From JAUVXJ01 sp034411995 (GTDB taxonomy: Bacteria > Chloroflexota > Anaerolineae > UBA7937 > B3-Chlor): a DNA stretch of 64,000 nt. A program made the position numbers and the translations under genes. Shown here one piece after another: positions 9,026 through 16,971 of this stretch (position 1 is its first letter; every line of letters starts with the position of its first letter). Location: positions 1 through 64,000 of the forward strand of contig DAOUME010000009.1 of the NCBI GenBank assembly GCA_034411995.1, read 5' to 3'. Under the pieces are notes generated by a model. That model did not search any database. It had not been told where the DNA came from and saw only the letters and a program-made list of their open reading frames with translations.

Positions 9026-9690
9026 CTTGCTCCCCCCATCGTCTTCCTGGCCACCAGGCCCATCAGACTCTCCAGATTCGTCAAAGTGATCGATTCCACC
9101 ACGAACCCCGCCTGCTGCACCCTCTGAGGTACATCTTCGAGCGCATGAGTCGTGGTCTGGGTCCACAAGTAGGCCAGAATCGCCAGAGGGATCCTGAGCA
9201 TGGCGTTGAGCAGCCGCCTGGTGGGGCTCTTGGGCACCACTTCATCGGCCAGGAGCAGCAGACCGCCCGCCCTGAGGATCCTCCACGCCTGCTCCAGCGC
9301 ATAGCTCACTTCATCCGCCGTGAGCTCGGAGAAACAGAGGCCACTCATCACCGCATCGTAGGAGTTCTCTTGCTCACCGTCCAATTCGGCGACACCCATC
9401 TCGCAGAAGTCAACGCGGTTCACCAAACCCGCAGCCCGTGCCCTTTGCCGGGCGATCTCCAGCATCTGAGGATTGACGTCGATCCCCTTGATCCAGGCTC
9501 CCCTGGCGGCGGCCCTCAGGCTCAGCGCCCCCGTGCCGCACCCCAGATCGAGGATCCGCCATCCTTCCTCCACCTGGGAAGCCAGACGGTCATAAGCGCG
9601 GTCCAGTCTTCCCAACGTGAGGATACGCAAACCCCGGTCGTATCTGCTGGGCGCCGATTCCAGTATGCGCATCAATACGTAGGTACTCAC
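9022..9690 (-). CDS. Class I SAM-dependent methyltransferase, CpaM-like (corrinoid-protein-associated)
   Basis: A 222-residue Rossmann methyltransferase with motif I ILDLGCGTGALSLRAA (about 46-61), the acidic residue of GIDVNPQ ending strand 2, and DAVMSGLCFSELT as motif IV. The C-terminal part has a hydrophobic stretch (IPLAILAYLW) suggesting membrane contact. It is the first gene of the operon and is ATGA-coupled to the HgcAB-like fusion. That arrangement matches methyltransferases described as corrinoid-protein-associated (CpaM). It may load or remove the corrinoid methyl group using SAM/SAH; this is inferred from context only. Confidence 0.85.
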   Translation of the reverse strand: MSTYVLMRILESAPSRYDRGLRILTLGRLDRAYDRLASQVEEGWRILDLGCGTGALSLRAAARGAWIKGIDVNPQMLEIARQRARAAGLVNRVDFCEMGVAELDGEQENSYDAVMSGLCFSELTADEVSYALEQAWRILRAGGLLLLADEVVPKSPTRRLLNAMLRIPLAILAYLWTQTTTHALEDVPQRVQQAGFVVESITLTNLESLMGLVARKTMGGAR

Positions 9691-10037
9691 CGCACACCCC
9701 AGCTCGGGGACGTAGCTGCGCTCGAAGGAAACGGCGCCGTCCGCCGAGACCCCAAAGCAAAAGGCGGGAAGGGGTTCTCCTTCCCGCCCGCACTTTCTTG
9801 ACTTCGTTCAGTTACGGCTATCCACCCGCCAGCCAAGGCCCGCGCCGCTCGCCAGCCCCGCCATGACCAGGGAGCACGAGACCACGAGGTTGTGGCAGCC
9901 AGCTCGTTTCCTCTTCGTCTCTCGTGCCCCGGTCACAGCGCGCTCGCTCCACCTATTCCACCGCGTGCAGAAGCTGAACCTCACAAACCGCCACGGCTCA
10001 GCCCTGGCCACAGCCGGCCGGAACTCCAGACGGGAAG
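9691..10037 (-). ncRNA. Candidate structured leader (cis-regulatory RNA) of the CpaM/HgcAB-like operon
   Basis: From the promoter at 10038-10066 to the ATG at 9690 the transcript carries about 340 nt without a gene. It contains a long imperfect hairpin. The arm at 9921-9937 (RNA-sense TGACCGGGGCACGAGA) pairs with the arm at 9863-9881 (TCTCGTGCTCCCTGGTCA), with a purine-rich loop. A 10-bp GC hairpin followed by TTTTGCTTT comes later. The promoter, structure, terminator-like hairpin and gene order resemble a riboswitch or attenuator. I could not match it to the cobalamin or T-box consensus. Confidence 0.45.
9763..9788 (-). terminator. Intrinsic terminator or attenuator hairpin in the leader
   Basis: A perfect 10-bp stem (GGCGGGAAGG with CCTTCCCGCC) and a 6-nt loop, followed on the minus strand by TTTTGCTTT. 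It lies between the promoter and the methyltransferase start, so it could act as a regulated attenuator or end IclR read-through. Confidence 0.65.
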
Positions 10038-10066
10038 ATTATAGCATAGTGTACATCAAAAGTCAA
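10038..10066 (-). promoter_or_regulatory. Strong sigma-70 promoter of the CpaM/HgcAB-like operon
   Basis: TTGACT, 17 nt, TATAAT on the minus strand. No other gene lies between this promoter and the methyltransferase. Confidence 0.8.
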
Positions 10067-10211
10067 GGGCTTGCCGGCCTAGCAAGGGGCCGAGGCCACT
10101 GTCAGCCAACAACAGGAGACTGAAGAGACGACTCTCTGGCGCGGACGCCGCTCTCTCAGGCGCCGGGAAAGAAGCAGGGGCGGCCAAAAGCGCGTGATCC
10201 ACGCAGATCGG

Positions 10212-10976
10212 TTACAGAAGCGCGGTGAAACTCGGGGGCTCCAGCCTCTTGCCTATCTCTCTGGCCACTCCCACCATCACTTCCGGGGTCTTGAGCGCCT
10301 TCTCCTGCGTGAAGCGGTAGGAGGGCCCCACCACCCCGATGGCGGCCACCACATGTTTGCGGGAGTCCCAGATGGGGACCGCGACAGCGTTGACGCCCTC
10401 GTCCTGCTCCTCCCAGCTCGTGGCATAGCCCCGCTCACGCACCGCCTCCAGTTGAGCACGGAGCTGATCGGCGTCGGTGATGGTGTTCTTCGTACGGCGT
10501 CCCAGCCCCTGCCCCAGATACGAGTCCACCTCGTCTCGCCTCATGTAAGCCAGGAAGACCTTGCCTGTGGAGGTGGAATACAGGGACCCGCTTCCCAGCC
10601 AGCTCACCGACTGCACTAGATGCGGAGCTGGCATCTGGAGCACGTTGAGGACCCTATCATCTTCTCTAACAGCGAGGTAAGTGATCTCCTCTACAGTATC
10701 GGCCAGGTAGTGCAAGTATGGAAGTGCCACCTCAGGAAGCCCGCGGCTATTGAGCACCGCGTATCCGAACTCGATTAGCCGAACCCCGAGCCTGTACTTG
10801 CGTGTCCGAGGGTCGCGCTCTACCAGCCCACCGCGGCGCAAAGAAACGAGAAGGCGATGCACGGTGCTCTTGTGAAGGCCCAGCTCGTTGCTCAAATCCG
10901 TTACACCCAGGTAACCCCCCGCCTCGCTAAGGGCATCCAGTATACCCACAGCTCTGTCGACAGACTGCACCGGCAT
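10212..10976 (-). CDS. IclR-family transcriptional regulator
   Basis: A 254-residue regulator with an N-terminal winged helix (SVDRAVGILDALSEAGGYLGV, recognition helix GLHKSTVHRLLVSLRRGG) and a C-terminal IclR effector domain (GKVFLAYMRR, YATSWEEQDEGVNAVAVPI, VVAAIGVVGPSYRFT). The start is the ATG at 10976, with GGAGGTG about 10 nt upstream; the upstream in-frame TTG at 10985 lies too close to it. The regulator probably represses itself through a palindrome over its own -10 box. Other targets may include the neighbouring catabolic genes; the effector is unknown. Confidence 0.93.
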   Translation of the reverse strand: MPVQSVDRAVGILDALSEAGGYLGVTDLSNELGLHKSTVHRLLVSLRRGGLVERDPRTRKYRLGVRLIEFGYAVLNSRGLPEVALPYLHYLADTVEEITYLAVREDDRVLNVLQMPAPHLVQSVSWLGSGSLYSTSTGKVFLAYMRRDEVDSYLGQGLGRRTKNTITDADQLRAQLEAVRERGYATSWEEQDEGVNAVAVPIWDSRKHVVAAIGVVGPSYRFTQEKALKTPEVMVGVAREIGKRLEPPSFTALL

Positions 10977-11011
10977 GTTTGACAATCACCTCCAGATCCA
11001 ACATTGTGTTG

Positions 11012-11029
11012 CCGCTATTATAACAGCGG
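11012..11029. promoter_or_regulatory. Palindromic operator over the IclR -10 box
   Basis: CCGCT-N-TTATAA-N-AGCGG is a symmetrical site that contains the -10 hexamer of the IclR promoter. It could be the binding site of the regulator itself, which is inference. Confidence 0.5.
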
Positions 11030-11044
11030 CCTCGGCAATGTCAA
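11017..11044 (-). promoter_or_regulatory. IclR gene promoter
   Basis: TTGACA, 16 nt, TATAAT on the minus strand, about 40 nt upstream of the IclR start. It lies back to back with the phoU promoter at 11072-11100. Confidence 0.75.
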
Positions 11045-11071
11045 GCACAGACCCAACACCGGCCCGGTGTC

Positions 11072-11100
11072 TTGACCTTTCAGTCCGCCTGGTCTATACT
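11072..11100 (+). promoter_or_regulatory. phoU promoter
   Basis: TTGACC, 17 nt, TATACT on the plus strand, giving a leader of about 95 nt before the phoU ATG at 11202. Confidence 0.7.
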
Positions 11101-11201
11101 GCCCCTCGCCATGCTCGCCAGAGGCCGATTGTCCTGTCACGGCGGGAGGAACAGGGAGCATTGAGGGTGACCGTCGTCAGCGAGGCAGGGAGAGAAGAGC
11201 C

Positions 11202-11894
11202 ATGACGCGCAAGAGCTTCGATCAGGAACTGACCCGCCTCCAGGATGAGGTGCTCAGTCTAAGCGAAACAGTCGAGACGGCGCTCATCCAGGCTGTGAAC
11301 GCCCTCATGAATCGGGACCAGCAAACTTCGACCGCCCTCATCGCCGCCGACCGGGCCATCAACGAGAGGCGGTTCGCCATCGAGAGCGACTGTCTGACCC
11401 TCATCGCCACCCAGCAGCCCCTGGCCGGCGACCTGCGCACGATCTTCACCACGGTCGAGATCGCCACCGAGCTGGAACGCATCGCCGATTACGCCAAGGG
11501 CATCGCCAAAGTCAACCTGATGATCGCTGACCAGCCCCTGCTGGAACCTTGCGCGCACTTTCCCCAGGTGGCCGCCAAGGTGCGCGACATGCTGCACGAC
11601 GCCCTCCTGGCCTTCCTCAGCAGGGACGCAGCCCTTGCCCGGTCCATGCCCGAGCGGGAGCGTGAGGTGGACGAGCTGCACAATCAGGTGCACCAGGAAC
11701 TGGTGGCCCTCATCGCTACCGACCCCAGCACGAGTAATCGTGCTACGCGACTGTTCTGGGTGGTCCACAACCTGGAGCGGGCCGCCGATCGTGTGCTCAA
11801 CATCTGCGAGCGAGTGGTCTTCAACGTCACGGGCGAAATGGTGGAGATGGACGTGGAAGAGGGCGAGACGGTCGGGCCGGAGGGCCTGTCCTGA
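11202..11894 (+). CDS. phoU: Phosphate signalling protein PhoU
   Basis: A 230-residue all-helical cytoplasmic protein with two PhoU three-helix bundles (about 18-105 and 120-212). Metal-binding ExxxD-type helices are visible (TTVEIATELERIADYAKGI and LFWVVHNLERAADRVLNI). In the family it links the Pst transporter to the PhoR histidine kinase and limits phosphate uptake. No pst or phoBR genes are in the window, so it is a stand-alone copy. It starts after GGGAGAGAAGAGCC. Confidence 0.94.
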   Translation: MTRKSFDQELTRLQDEVLSLSETVETALIQAVNALMNRDQQTSTALIAADRAINERRFAIESDCLTLIATQQPLAGDLRTIFTTVEIATELERIADYAKGIAKVNLMIADQPLLEPCAHFPQVAAKVRDMLHDALLAFLSRDAALARSMPEREREVDELHNQVHQELVALIATDPSTSNRATRLFWVVHNLERAADRVLNICERVVFNVTGEMVEMDVEEGETVGPEGLS

Positions 11895-12116
11895 AACTGC
11901 GAGCTGCCAGCCCAGCGAGTCCGAGCTCTGTTCCCCCACGGGGCTTGCGGCGTTCGGACCCTCCTCGGCGCGGCCCAGCATCTAACGCTAGCGACCCACC
12001 TCCCAGCACCGTGGTGGCGCGGGGATCTGCGACAATCTCCCGGGGTCCCACGAGCGGCCCATCTGCCATCAGTGGCGCGGTTCCGCAAAGGCTCAGGCTG
12101 ACACGATCATGGAGGT

Positions 12117-12145
12117 TTGACAGCGCCAGGCACCTGCGCTATACT
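12117..12145 (+). promoter_or_regulatory. Promoter of the MBL-fold hydrolase, probably leaderless
   Basis: TTGACA, 17 nt, TATACT. The predicted transcription start falls on or next to the GTG at 12152, so the messenger probably has no 5' leader. Confidence 0.7.
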
Positions 12146-12151
12146 TCACGC

Positions 12152-13045
12152 GTGCTACTCGAAATCGCCCCACACATTTTCCTCGTCCGCGGGGAGAACA
12201 GGGGACACTTCCCCTTTTCGCACTCCATCCTCATCCGAGACGAAGTCACGGCCCTGATCGACACCGGCTGCGGCCTAGAGCGCCTCGCCCGCATCAGGGA
12301 AGAGTACGCGCCCGAGGTAGTGATCAACTCCCACGCCCACCCTGACCACATCCCCGGCAACTGGCTCTTTCCGGACGTCCCCCTACTGGTTCCCCGCCAG
12401 TCGTTCGAGTACACCGGACGGATAGACCTGGTCTCCGAACGGTTCACCGAGTCCAAAGAGCTGGCGCAGGAGTGGAGGGAGTACGTGAGAGCCGAGACGG
12501 GGTTTCGGGACGCGCTCCCCACCGACCACTACGACGAGGGTCACCACTTTCACTTCGGCTCTGTCGAGCTGCTGGCCCTGCATTGCCCCGGGCACACGTG
12601 CGATTCCTACTGCTTTCTGGAGCCAGACCACGGCATCGCCTTCACTTTCGACATGGACCTCTCCCCCTTCGGCCCCTGGTACGGGCACCCCGACTCGCGG
12701 ATAGACGACTTCGAGGCCTCACTGAAGCGGGTGCGCGCCCTGAAGCCTCGCGTGCTGGTGACCTCCCACATGGGAATCGTCACCGAGGACATCGAGGCCA
12801 GGCTGGAGGCCTACGGGGAGGCCATCGCCCAGCGAGAACGGCGGATCCTCGACTTCCTCTCGGAGGAGCGAACGCTGGAGGAGATGGTGGAGCAGCCTCT
12901 GATCTACAGCAGCTATCCGTTCGCCGCCGACTTGCTCCGCCGCTGGGAAGAGAACATGCTACGGAAGCATCTCCGTCGTCTGGTCCACAGGGGCCTGGTG
13001 GAAGTGACGGAGCGGGGGTACGTCTGTACCCACCCGCGCCCGTGA
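12152..13045 (+). CDS. Metallo-beta-lactamase-fold hydrolase
   Basis: A 297-residue cytoplasmic hydrolase with the metal motif NSHAHPDHIPGN (HxHxDH), the later metal residues HCPGHTCDSYCF and FTFDMDL, and TSHMG. A C-terminal helical winged region (about 220-295) resembles glyoxalase-II or LACTB2-like relatives. The frame extends upstream, but that part is low-complexity and the family begins at LLEIAPHIFLVRG. I therefore start at the GTG at 12152, seven bases after the -10 box. The substrate is unknown. Confidence 0.88.
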   Translation: MLLEIAPHIFLVRGENRGHFPFSHSILIRDEVTALIDTGCGLERLARIREEYAPEVVINSHAHPDHIPGNWLFPDVPLLVPRQSFEYTGRIDLVSERFTESKELAQEWREYVRAETGFRDALPTDHYDEGHHFHFGSVELLALHCPGHTCDSYCFLEPDHGIAFTFDMDLSPFGPWYGHPDSRIDDFEASLKRVRALKPRVLVTSHMGIVTEDIEARLEAYGEAIAQRERRILDFLSEERTLEEMVEQPLIYSSYPFAADLLRRWEENMLRKHLRRLVHRGLVEVTERGYVCTHPRP

Positions 13046-13065
13046 GGATAGACCGGCCCGAGCCA

Positions 13066-13821
13066 TCAGGCCCTGCTGGCCAGGCCGCCCGCTATCTCCC
13101 CGCCGTCGATCACGAAGCACTGCCCGGTGATGAAGCTGGCCTCGTCCGAGGCCAGAAAGGCAAACAGGGCAGCCACCTCTTCCGGCCGCCCCAGCCTCCC
13201 CAGAGGAATCTTGCTGGCGTACGCCTCTTGCATCTCCTGCGTGTACTCCGCTTCCTGCATCGGGGTGAGGATGAAACCAGGGCACACGGCGTTCACGCGG
13301 ACGGTGGGTGCCAGTTCCAGAGCCATGGAGCGGGTCAGCTCCACCACCCCCGCTTTGGAGGCGTTGTAGTCGGCGTAGAAGGGGTAGCCCGTCAGGGCGT
13401 TGGTCGAGCCCATGTTCAGGATCACGCCCCCCTGCCTCTCCAGCATCCTGCGCGCCGCCTGCTGGGCTACGAAGAACACGCCGTGCAGATTGACCCCCAG
13501 CACCTCGCGCCACTCTCCAGCGGTAATGTCTAGGAAGCGGTGGCGGATGCTGATCCCGGCATTGTTGACCAGCACGTCCAGACCACCCAGCGTCTCGTCC
13601 AGCTCCTCGAACGCCCGGCTCACGTCGTCTACCCGGGAGACGTCAGCACGGAAACAGTGGCTCAGCCCCGGCAGCTCCTTCCTGATCTCCACCAGGGCCT
13701 GCTGGTCGCGATCCAGCACGGCGACGCGAGAGCCCTCTTGGAGAAACCGGGCCGCCGTGGCCCTGCCGATGCCCCTGGCCCCTCCGGTGATCAGTACCCG
13801 CTTGTGCGCCAATCCCCGCAT
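13066..13821 (-). CDS. Short-chain dehydrogenase/reductase (SDR)
   Basis: A classical 251-residue SDR oxidoreductase with the cofactor loop ITGGARGIGRATA, NNAGIS, catalytic Tyr-Lys in YNASKAG, and NAVCPGFI. An Asp after strand 2 (AVLDRD) points to NAD(H). The start at 13821 has GAGGAG upstream. It follows the other SDR gene by 10 nt on the same strand, so the two are co-transcribed. The substrate is not predictable; sugar or cyclic alcohol oxidation is common for such pairs. Confidence 0.92.
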   Translation of the reverse strand: MRGLAHKRVLITGGARGIGRATAARFLQEGSRVAVLDRDQQALVEIRKELPGLSHCFRADVSRVDDVSRAFEELDETLGGLDVLVNNAGISIRHRFLDITAGEWREVLGVNLHGVFFVAQQAARRMLERQGGVILNMGSTNALTGYPFYADYNASKAGVVELTRSMALELAPTVRVNAVCPGFILTPMQEAEYTQEMQEAYASKIPLGRLGRPEEVAALFAFLASDEASFITGQCFVIDGGEIAGGLASRA

Positions 13822-13831
13822 TCTCCCCTCC

Positions 13832-14596
13832 TCAACCCGCCAGCCCACCGCCATCCGCGACCAGCGCCGTGCCCGTGACGTACGACGAGGCATCGCTAGC
13901 CAGATACAGCACCGCCTGTGCTACCTCCTCCGGCGTCCCCACGCGGCCCAAAGGCCGCTCAGCCGCCTCCCTCAGAAAGGTCTCGACCCCTCGCCCCAGT
14001 TGGCGGGCCTCGTCTCTGAGCAGCGGGGTGTCTGTGTCCCCTGGGCAGATGCAGTTGACGCGGATGTTCTGGGGCCCGTGGTCGATGGCCATGGCCTTGG
14101 TGAGCAGGACCACCGCGCCCTTCGAGGCGCAGTACGCTGCTGCCCTGGGGCCTCCTACGAGCCCCCAGCCCGACGACGTATTGACGATCACCCCTCCGCC
14201 CGCCTGGGCCATCACAGGGATGGCGTACTTGGAGAGCAGGAAGATGGACTTCACATTCACCGCCATCACCCGCTCCCACTCCTCCTCCGTCAACTCCACT
14301 ACGCTGGCCCGCCGGATGATGCCCGCGTTGTTGAACAGGATATCGAGGCCGCCCCAGGCGCTGACCACTCGCTCCACCAGATCCCGGCAGGGCGAAGCCT
14401 GGGTGACGTCAGCGCACAGGAAGAGAGCACGACCGCCCTCCCCTTCTATCGCGCGAGCCACGGCCCGCCCTCCTTTCTCGTCCAGGTCCACCACGCAGAC
14501 CGCGGCGCCCTCGCGGGCGAAGAGCAAGGCCGTCGCCTTCCCGATCCCCGAGGCCCCTCCGGTGACGAGGGCTCGTTTGCCGCCCAGCCTGTTCAT
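13832..14596 (-). CDS. Short-chain dehydrogenase/reductase (SDR)
   Basis: A 254-residue SDR paralogous to its downstream neighbour. It has VTGGASGIGKATALLF, NNAGIIRR, catalytic YCASKGA, CICPGDTDTPLL and the C-terminal YVTGTALVADGG. Asp in CVVDLDEKG suggests NAD(H). The start is the ATG at 14596 with GGAGGTGG before it; an ATG 12 nt further upstream is possible. It is the first gene of a two-gene unit. Confidence 0.92.
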   Translation of the reverse strand: MNRLGGKRALVTGGASGIGKATALLFAREGAAVCVVDLDEKGGRAVARAIEGEGGRALFLCADVTQASPCRDLVERVVSAWGGLDILFNNAGIIRRASVVELTEEEWERVMAVNVKSIFLLSKYAIPVMAQAGGGVIVNTSSGWGLVGGPRAAAYCASKGAVVLLTKAMAIDHGPQNIRVNCICPGDTDTPLLRDEARQLGRGVETFLREAAERPLGRVGTPEEVAQAVLYLASDASSYVTGTALVADGGGLAG

Positions 14597-14716
14597 GGCC
14601 ACCTCCATACCTCGCTCATCGTTCGATGCGGCCTTCCGGCTATTTCGAGAGTGTCGATACCTTCATCCTGAGGTGTCTTTCTGAGCAGAGCGAAGAAACT
14701 GGTCTGAGATGCTTTC

Positions 14717-14760
14717 CTTCGGCTTCGCTCAGGACAGGCCCTTCGGCCGGGCTCAGGGCA
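14717..14760. repeat. Dispersed TTCGGCTTCGCTCAGG-type repeat
   Basis: Tandem relatives TTCGGCTTCGCTCAGGACAG and TTCGGCCGGGCTCAGGGCA lie in the intergenic gap. The complement recurs at 47071-47116 and a relative at 47334-47350. Confidence 0.55.
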
Positions 14761-14890
14761 AGCTCTGCTTGGCGCCTCAGAATTACGCGGAGAGGCACTC
14801 CGTTGTGCTTACCAGGACCGGTTTCGTCCCTGGGTGTGAACAGAATCCATGCCACTGCTGCCGCAAATCCAGCTCGTCTACGCTCTCCCG

Positions 14891-16834
14891 CTACATCCTG
14901 GAGATGGTCACGGTGGTGGAATTGAATCTCGACCCCCCACCGATCTCTTGCGGCTCGCTGCTGAACAAGCAGTTCTGCGGCTGCCCAGACAAGCCCTCCG
15001 ACTGCCTGGGTGACCACACCACCCCTTCGCGAACCGCGTCGGAAACCATGGCCTTCATCGACACTTCGCCCTGCTCGTTGGACAGCGCTACCCTGTCCCC
15101 GTCCTGGATGCCCAACCTCTCGGCATCCCGCACGTTGATGAGCACCACCGCGGGGATGACCCCGTACACCTCTTGAAACTGAGTGCTGGTGTACTTCGGC
15201 GTGGCGCTGGTCAGCAGTACGAAGTCATCCTTCGACCCTCTCCGAGGCGCCTGTGCCGGCCAGGGGTTCCATCTCCTGGCGGCGGCCCGCGCGGAGTAGA
15301 ACTCTATCTTGCCTGACGGGGTAGGGTAACGGTCCCCTGGCTTCCTCATGAGCTCCAGCGTCGCCCCTGATCTCAACGAATCGAGGCCGCCTTCCTCCAA
15401 CGCGCCGTCCAGGGCGGCCTCCACAGCCAGCCACGGGTCCTCGAAGAGCCAGCCTTCCGTCAAAGACAGCCGCCTGGCGATCTCTCGCATGACCCGGATC
15501 TCGCTGCGGCTGTCGGTCACCGGAGCCACGGCTCGATGGGAATACCGGACGTAGTGGTGCGTCCAGGGAAGGACCAGGTCCTCCTTCTCCAGATAGGTGG
15601 GCGCAGGAAGCAGAACGTCGGCGTACCGGGCGGTCCTGGTCCAGTGAGTGTCGTGCACGACCAGGAAGAGGTCGTCCCTGGCCAGGCCTCCGCGGAAGGC
15701 GTGCTGATGGGGCAGCGTTTGGGCTGGGTTCATACAGCTCACGTAGACGACCTTGAACTCGCCACGCCTCACCAGATCGGCCAGGCCCACCATGCTCACT
15801 ACCCTCGGCTCTTTCCTGGTCAGCGAGCGCCCAGAGATCAAATCGAGATCGATGGAGAAGGCGTGGGCGTTACTGTAGAAGAAGCCCCGGTGCTGACCGA
15901 GCAGCGCCGGGATGAACGACACAGCCCGCACCTGATCGGCACCGTGGTCGTTCTTCTGCATCCCAATGCCGATCATCGTGGCGCTTGGCCTCCTGCTGCC
16001 GTAGGCGTCTCCCCATTGTTCGATACGATCGCACGCCACTCCAGTGACCCGCCCTACCCGCTCCGGAGGCCATTCCCTCGCCTGGGCCTGGAGCTCTTCC
16101 AGACCCTGAGTATTGGCCTGGAGAAAGTCCACGTCCAGGTAGCCGCTCTGGGTCAGGTGGTTGACCAACCCGTAGGCCAGGGCGACGTCGCTACCGGGCC
16201 AGGGCTGAATCCAGAGGTCGGCGAGCCGTGCGCTGCGGCTCTGTCGAGGATCGATGACCACGATCTGAGCGCCCCGCTCCTGGCGGGCCTTCCTGGCCAG
16301 AGACCACAGATGAGGCGAGCTCGCCGCCGCGTTGAAGCCCCAGAAGACCACTAGATTCATGGACGGAAGATCCATGGGCTCCAGGCCGTAGCTGTTGCCG
16401 TAGTGCAGGCCCAGGGCCGCGTGGCCGGATGCGCTGCAAACACTCCAGTCCGTCTGGGTCGCGCCCAGCGCGTTCCACAGCCTGCTGGGGAAGGCCTGCG
16501 TCAGCAGCCCGGTGTTCCCGGCATGGTCCAGGTACAGCACGGACTCCGGTCCGTGTTCATCGAGAGCCTCGCGCAGCTTCTCAGACACCAGGTCGAGGGC
16601 CGTCTCCCAGTCGGTTTCCTCCAAACGGTCTCCCCGACGAACCCAGGGCGCCCTGACTCGATTCTCATACAACCGTTCCTGGTCTTTGGCACCCCGGGGA
16701 CACGTGAAGCCCTGCGTGAACGGATTCCTTGGGTCGCCCTTGATCCCCAGGATCTGTCCGTCATCATCAAGCGTGACGATCAAGGCGCACGTATCGTAGC
16801 AGTCCCGAGGACACACTGTGGAGACTTCTCTCAT
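14891..16834 (-). CDS. Molybdopterin (bis-MGD) oxidoreductase catalytic subunit
   Basis: A 647-residue DMSO-reductase-superfamily enzyme. An N-terminal [4Fe-4S] site is formed by Cys8, Cys12, Cys16 and Cys45 (CPRDCYDTC and CPRG). MGD-binding segments follow (VVFWGFNAAASSPH, VIDPRQSRSARLADLW, VYVSCMNPAQTLP), with the C-terminal molydopterin dinucleotide domain (PKYTSTQFQEVYG, GDRVALSNEQGEV). There is no TAT signal, so it is probably cytoplasmic. The metal-ligand residue is not obvious (region DWSVCSASGHAALG). No electron-transfer subunit is adjacent. It resembles formate-dehydrogenase-like and uncharacterised family members. Confidence 0.9.
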   Translation of the reverse strand: MREVSTVCPRDCYDTCALIVTLDDDGQILGIKGDPRNPFTQGFTCPRGAKDQERLYENRVRAPWVRRGDRLEETDWETALDLVSEKLREALDEHGPESVLYLDHAGNTGLLTQAFPSRLWNALGATQTDWSVCSASGHAALGLHYGNSYGLEPMDLPSMNLVVFWGFNAAASSPHLWSLARKARQERGAQIVVIDPRQSRSARLADLWIQPWPGSDVALAYGLVNHLTQSGYLDVDFLQANTQGLEELQAQAREWPPERVGRVTGVACDRIEQWGDAYGSRRPSATMIGIGMQKNDHGADQVRAVSFIPALLGQHRGFFYSNAHAFSIDLDLISGRSLTRKEPRVVSMVGLADLVRRGEFKVVYVSCMNPAQTLPHQHAFRGGLARDDLFLVVHDTHWTRTARYADVLLPAPTYLEKEDLVLPWTHHYVRYSHRAVAPVTDSRSEIRVMREIARRLSLTEGWLFEDPWLAVEAALDGALEEGGLDSLRSGATLELMRKPGDRYPTPSGKIEFYSARAAARRWNPWPAQAPRRGSKDDFVLLTSATPKYTSTQFQEVYGVIPAVVLINVRDAERLGIQDGDRVALSNEQGEVSMKAMVSDAVREGVVWSPRQSEGLSGQPQNCLFSSEPQEIGGGSRFNSTTVTISRM

Positions 16835-16971
16835 TGCTGCCGCCTCTCCGGCTTCCCTCGATAGCCACCGCTGAGTCTGCCGGTGATGGTCTGCTTACAT
16901 GGGATGGCTGTGTCCATCCGGTGGCTGCGAAGCACGACACTGGCCGTGGGAGGCCACGACGCCCTGGGGCC

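Noticed and set aside
9691..10037. Cobalamin riboswitch or T-box for the corrinoid operon leader
   Set aside because: Stretches such as CTGTGACCGGGG and GCTGCCACA are reminiscent, but the B12-box and T-box consensus sequences are missing, so I report only an unclassified structured leader.
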